Source: Candidatus Nanopelagicales bacterium (GTDB lineage Bacteria; Actinomycetota; Actinomycetes; S36-B12). Taken from it: DNA of 5,560 bases. The stretch is from assembly GCA_938091275.1 (NCBI GenBank), contig CALKMY010000219.1:1-5560 (forward strand). The letters run 5' to 3'. Under the pieces are notes generated by a model. The model was not told the origin of the DNA and ran no database searches. It saw only the letters and a program-made list of their open reading frames with translations. A program made the translations under genes and the position numbers. Positions 4,751 to 5,560 of this stretch are shown piece by piece; the first letter of the stretch is position 1, and every line of letters starts with the position of its first letter.

Positions 4751-5560
4751 GTGAGCGTCCATCGGATCATGGGCTTGGAAACCGAGTACGGCATCAGCGT
4801 TCCTGGCCAGCCGATGCTCAACGCGATGGTGACGTCGTCACAGATTGTCAATGCCTATGCGTACCTGATTTCGCACGGCACAACATCAAAAGCTCGATGG
4901 GATTACGACGAGGAGTCGCCCTTACGAGATGCCCGCGGTTTCGACATGTCTCGTAGTGAGGCAGATGCTTCTCAATTGACCGACGAGGATCTTGGCCTCG
5001 CCAATGTGATTCTGCCGAATGGGGCGCGGCTCTACGTGGATCATGCTCACCCTGAGTACTCAACGCCTGAGGTGACTAACCCTCGCGACGCCGTGCTGTG
5101 GGACCGGGCCGGTGTGAATGTCATGAACGCGGCCGCGGATGCTGCGGCCGCTGCGCCGGGTGGCGAGCGGATCTTGCTGTACAAGAACAACACCGACAAC
5201 AAGGGCGCGTCCTACGGTTGTCACGAGAACTACCTGATGCGCCGGACCACTCCGTTTGCCGATGTCGTACGCCATTTGACGCCCTTTTTCATCTCGCGAC
5301 AGGTCTTCACCGGCGCCGGGCGCCTGGGGATCGGTCAAGAGGGCCAAACGAGCGCTTTCCAGTTAAGTCAGCGGGCCGACTTCTTCGAAGTGGAAGTTGG
5401 CCTCGAGACCACCCTCAAGCGACCGATCATCAACACGCGGGACGAGCCGCATGCTGATCCGGAGAAGTACCGACGGTTGCACGTGATTGTCGGGGACGCC
5501 AACATGAGTGACACGGCAACATTTCTCAAAATGGGAACCACGGCGATCGTTCTCGCCATG
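4751..5560 (+). CDS. dop: Pup deamidase/depupylase Dop, N-terminal part (runs off right edge)
   Basis: The first 270 codons, open to the window edge; characterised Dops are about 500 residues, so roughly half is present. Dop deamidates the C-terminal Gln of Pup to Glu, readying it for ligation by PafA, and cleaves Pup from tagged proteins. The fold is the glutamine-synthetase-like carboxylate-amine ligase fold. Visible: the nucleotide/metal-binding start MGLETEYGI (7-15); RWDYDEESPLRDARGF (49-64), part of the Dop-specific loop that separates Dop from PafA; RLYVDHAHPEYSTPE (93-107), with Asp97 at the place of the catalytic Asp known from studied Dops (about 94/95); LLYKNNTDNKGASYGCHENY; and VEVGLETTLKRPIINTRDEP. 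The loop rules out PafA. GTG 4751 is fixed by the GGAGG site 7 bases upstream. It follows arc by 45 bases and is probably in the same transcript; pup, prcB and prcA are expected next, outside the window. Confidence 0.95.
   Translation, partial: MSVHRIMGLETEYGISVPGQPMLNAMVTSSQIVNAYAYLISHGTTSKARWDYDEESPLRDARGFDMSRSEADASQLTDEDLGLANVILPNGARLYVDHAHPEYSTPEVTNPRDAVLWDRAGVNVMNAAADAAAAAPGGERILLYKNNTDNKGASYGCHENYLMRRTTPFADVVRHLTPFFISRQVFTGAGRLGIGQEGQTSAFQLSQRADFFEVEVGLETTLKRPIINTRDEPHADPEKYRRLHVIVGDANMSDTATFLKMGTTAIVLAM

Noticed and set aside
4369..4851. Minus-strand open frame across the arc-dop junction
   Set aside because: It overlaps the conserved C-terminal half of arc and the N-terminus of dop on the other strand and has no recognisable protein features.
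1..5560. CRISPR, mobile element, phage or toxin-antitoxin content
   Set aside because: The Cas4-like nuclease prompted a look, but there are no repeat-spacer arrays, transposase motifs, terminal inverted repeats or tRNA genes, and the gene order matches a conserved core region.

Overview
The window is GC-rich and carries a proteasomal ATPase (ARC/Mpa) followed by Dop, the deamidase/depupylase of the Pup-proteasome system. These two genes next to a TrmI-type tRNA methyltransferase and a RecB-like nuclease are the familiar neighbourhood of the mycobacterial mpa-dop-pup-prcBA locus, so the DNA most likely comes from an actinobacterium (Actinomycetota). I cannot place it below phylum. The DNA is almost fully coding, with no RNA genes, mobile elements, CRISPR arrays or stretches over 300 bases without a gene.

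Layout, left to right. (1) The 5' part of an alpha/beta hydrolase gene on the minus strand runs off the left edge (1-311). (2) A HAD-family phosphatase-like gene diverges from it on the plus strand (372-1067). (3) A RecB-like PD-(D/E)XK nuclease with an Fe-S cysteine set lies on the minus strand (1110-1922), convergent with the HAD gene, with a hairpin at the convergence point (1050-1082). (4) Diverging from the nuclease is a plus-strand series: trmI (2047-3006), arc (3050-4705) and dop (4751 to the right edge, C-terminal part missing). Gaps of 43 and 45 bases suggest one transcription unit; by known synteny pup and the 20S proteasome subunit genes prcB and prcA should follow just outside the window.

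How the genes work together. ARC is the hexameric ring ATPase that recognises Pup-tagged proteins, unfolds them and feeds them to the 20S core through its C-terminal GQYL tail. Dop converts Pup-Gln to Pup-Glu for ligation by PafA and also removes Pup from substrates. TrmI makes 1-methyladenosine at position 58 of tRNA; its link to the Pup system is positional, and no shared mechanism is shown. The nuclease, HAD protein and hydrolase are conserved-type enzymes with unknown substrates.

The most interesting signal is in the control regions. All four genes at the two divergent junctions have a TAnnnT -10-like hexamer 6 to 8 bases before the most plausible start codon, and none has a Shine-Dalgarno sequence, so all four look leaderless. 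arc and dop, inside the run, instead have clear GGAGG ribosome-binding sites. The trmI promoter also carries a perfect 6-3-6 inverted repeat just upstream of its -10 box, a candidate operator. I found no evidence of an undescribed system; the gene content is ordinary and conserved.
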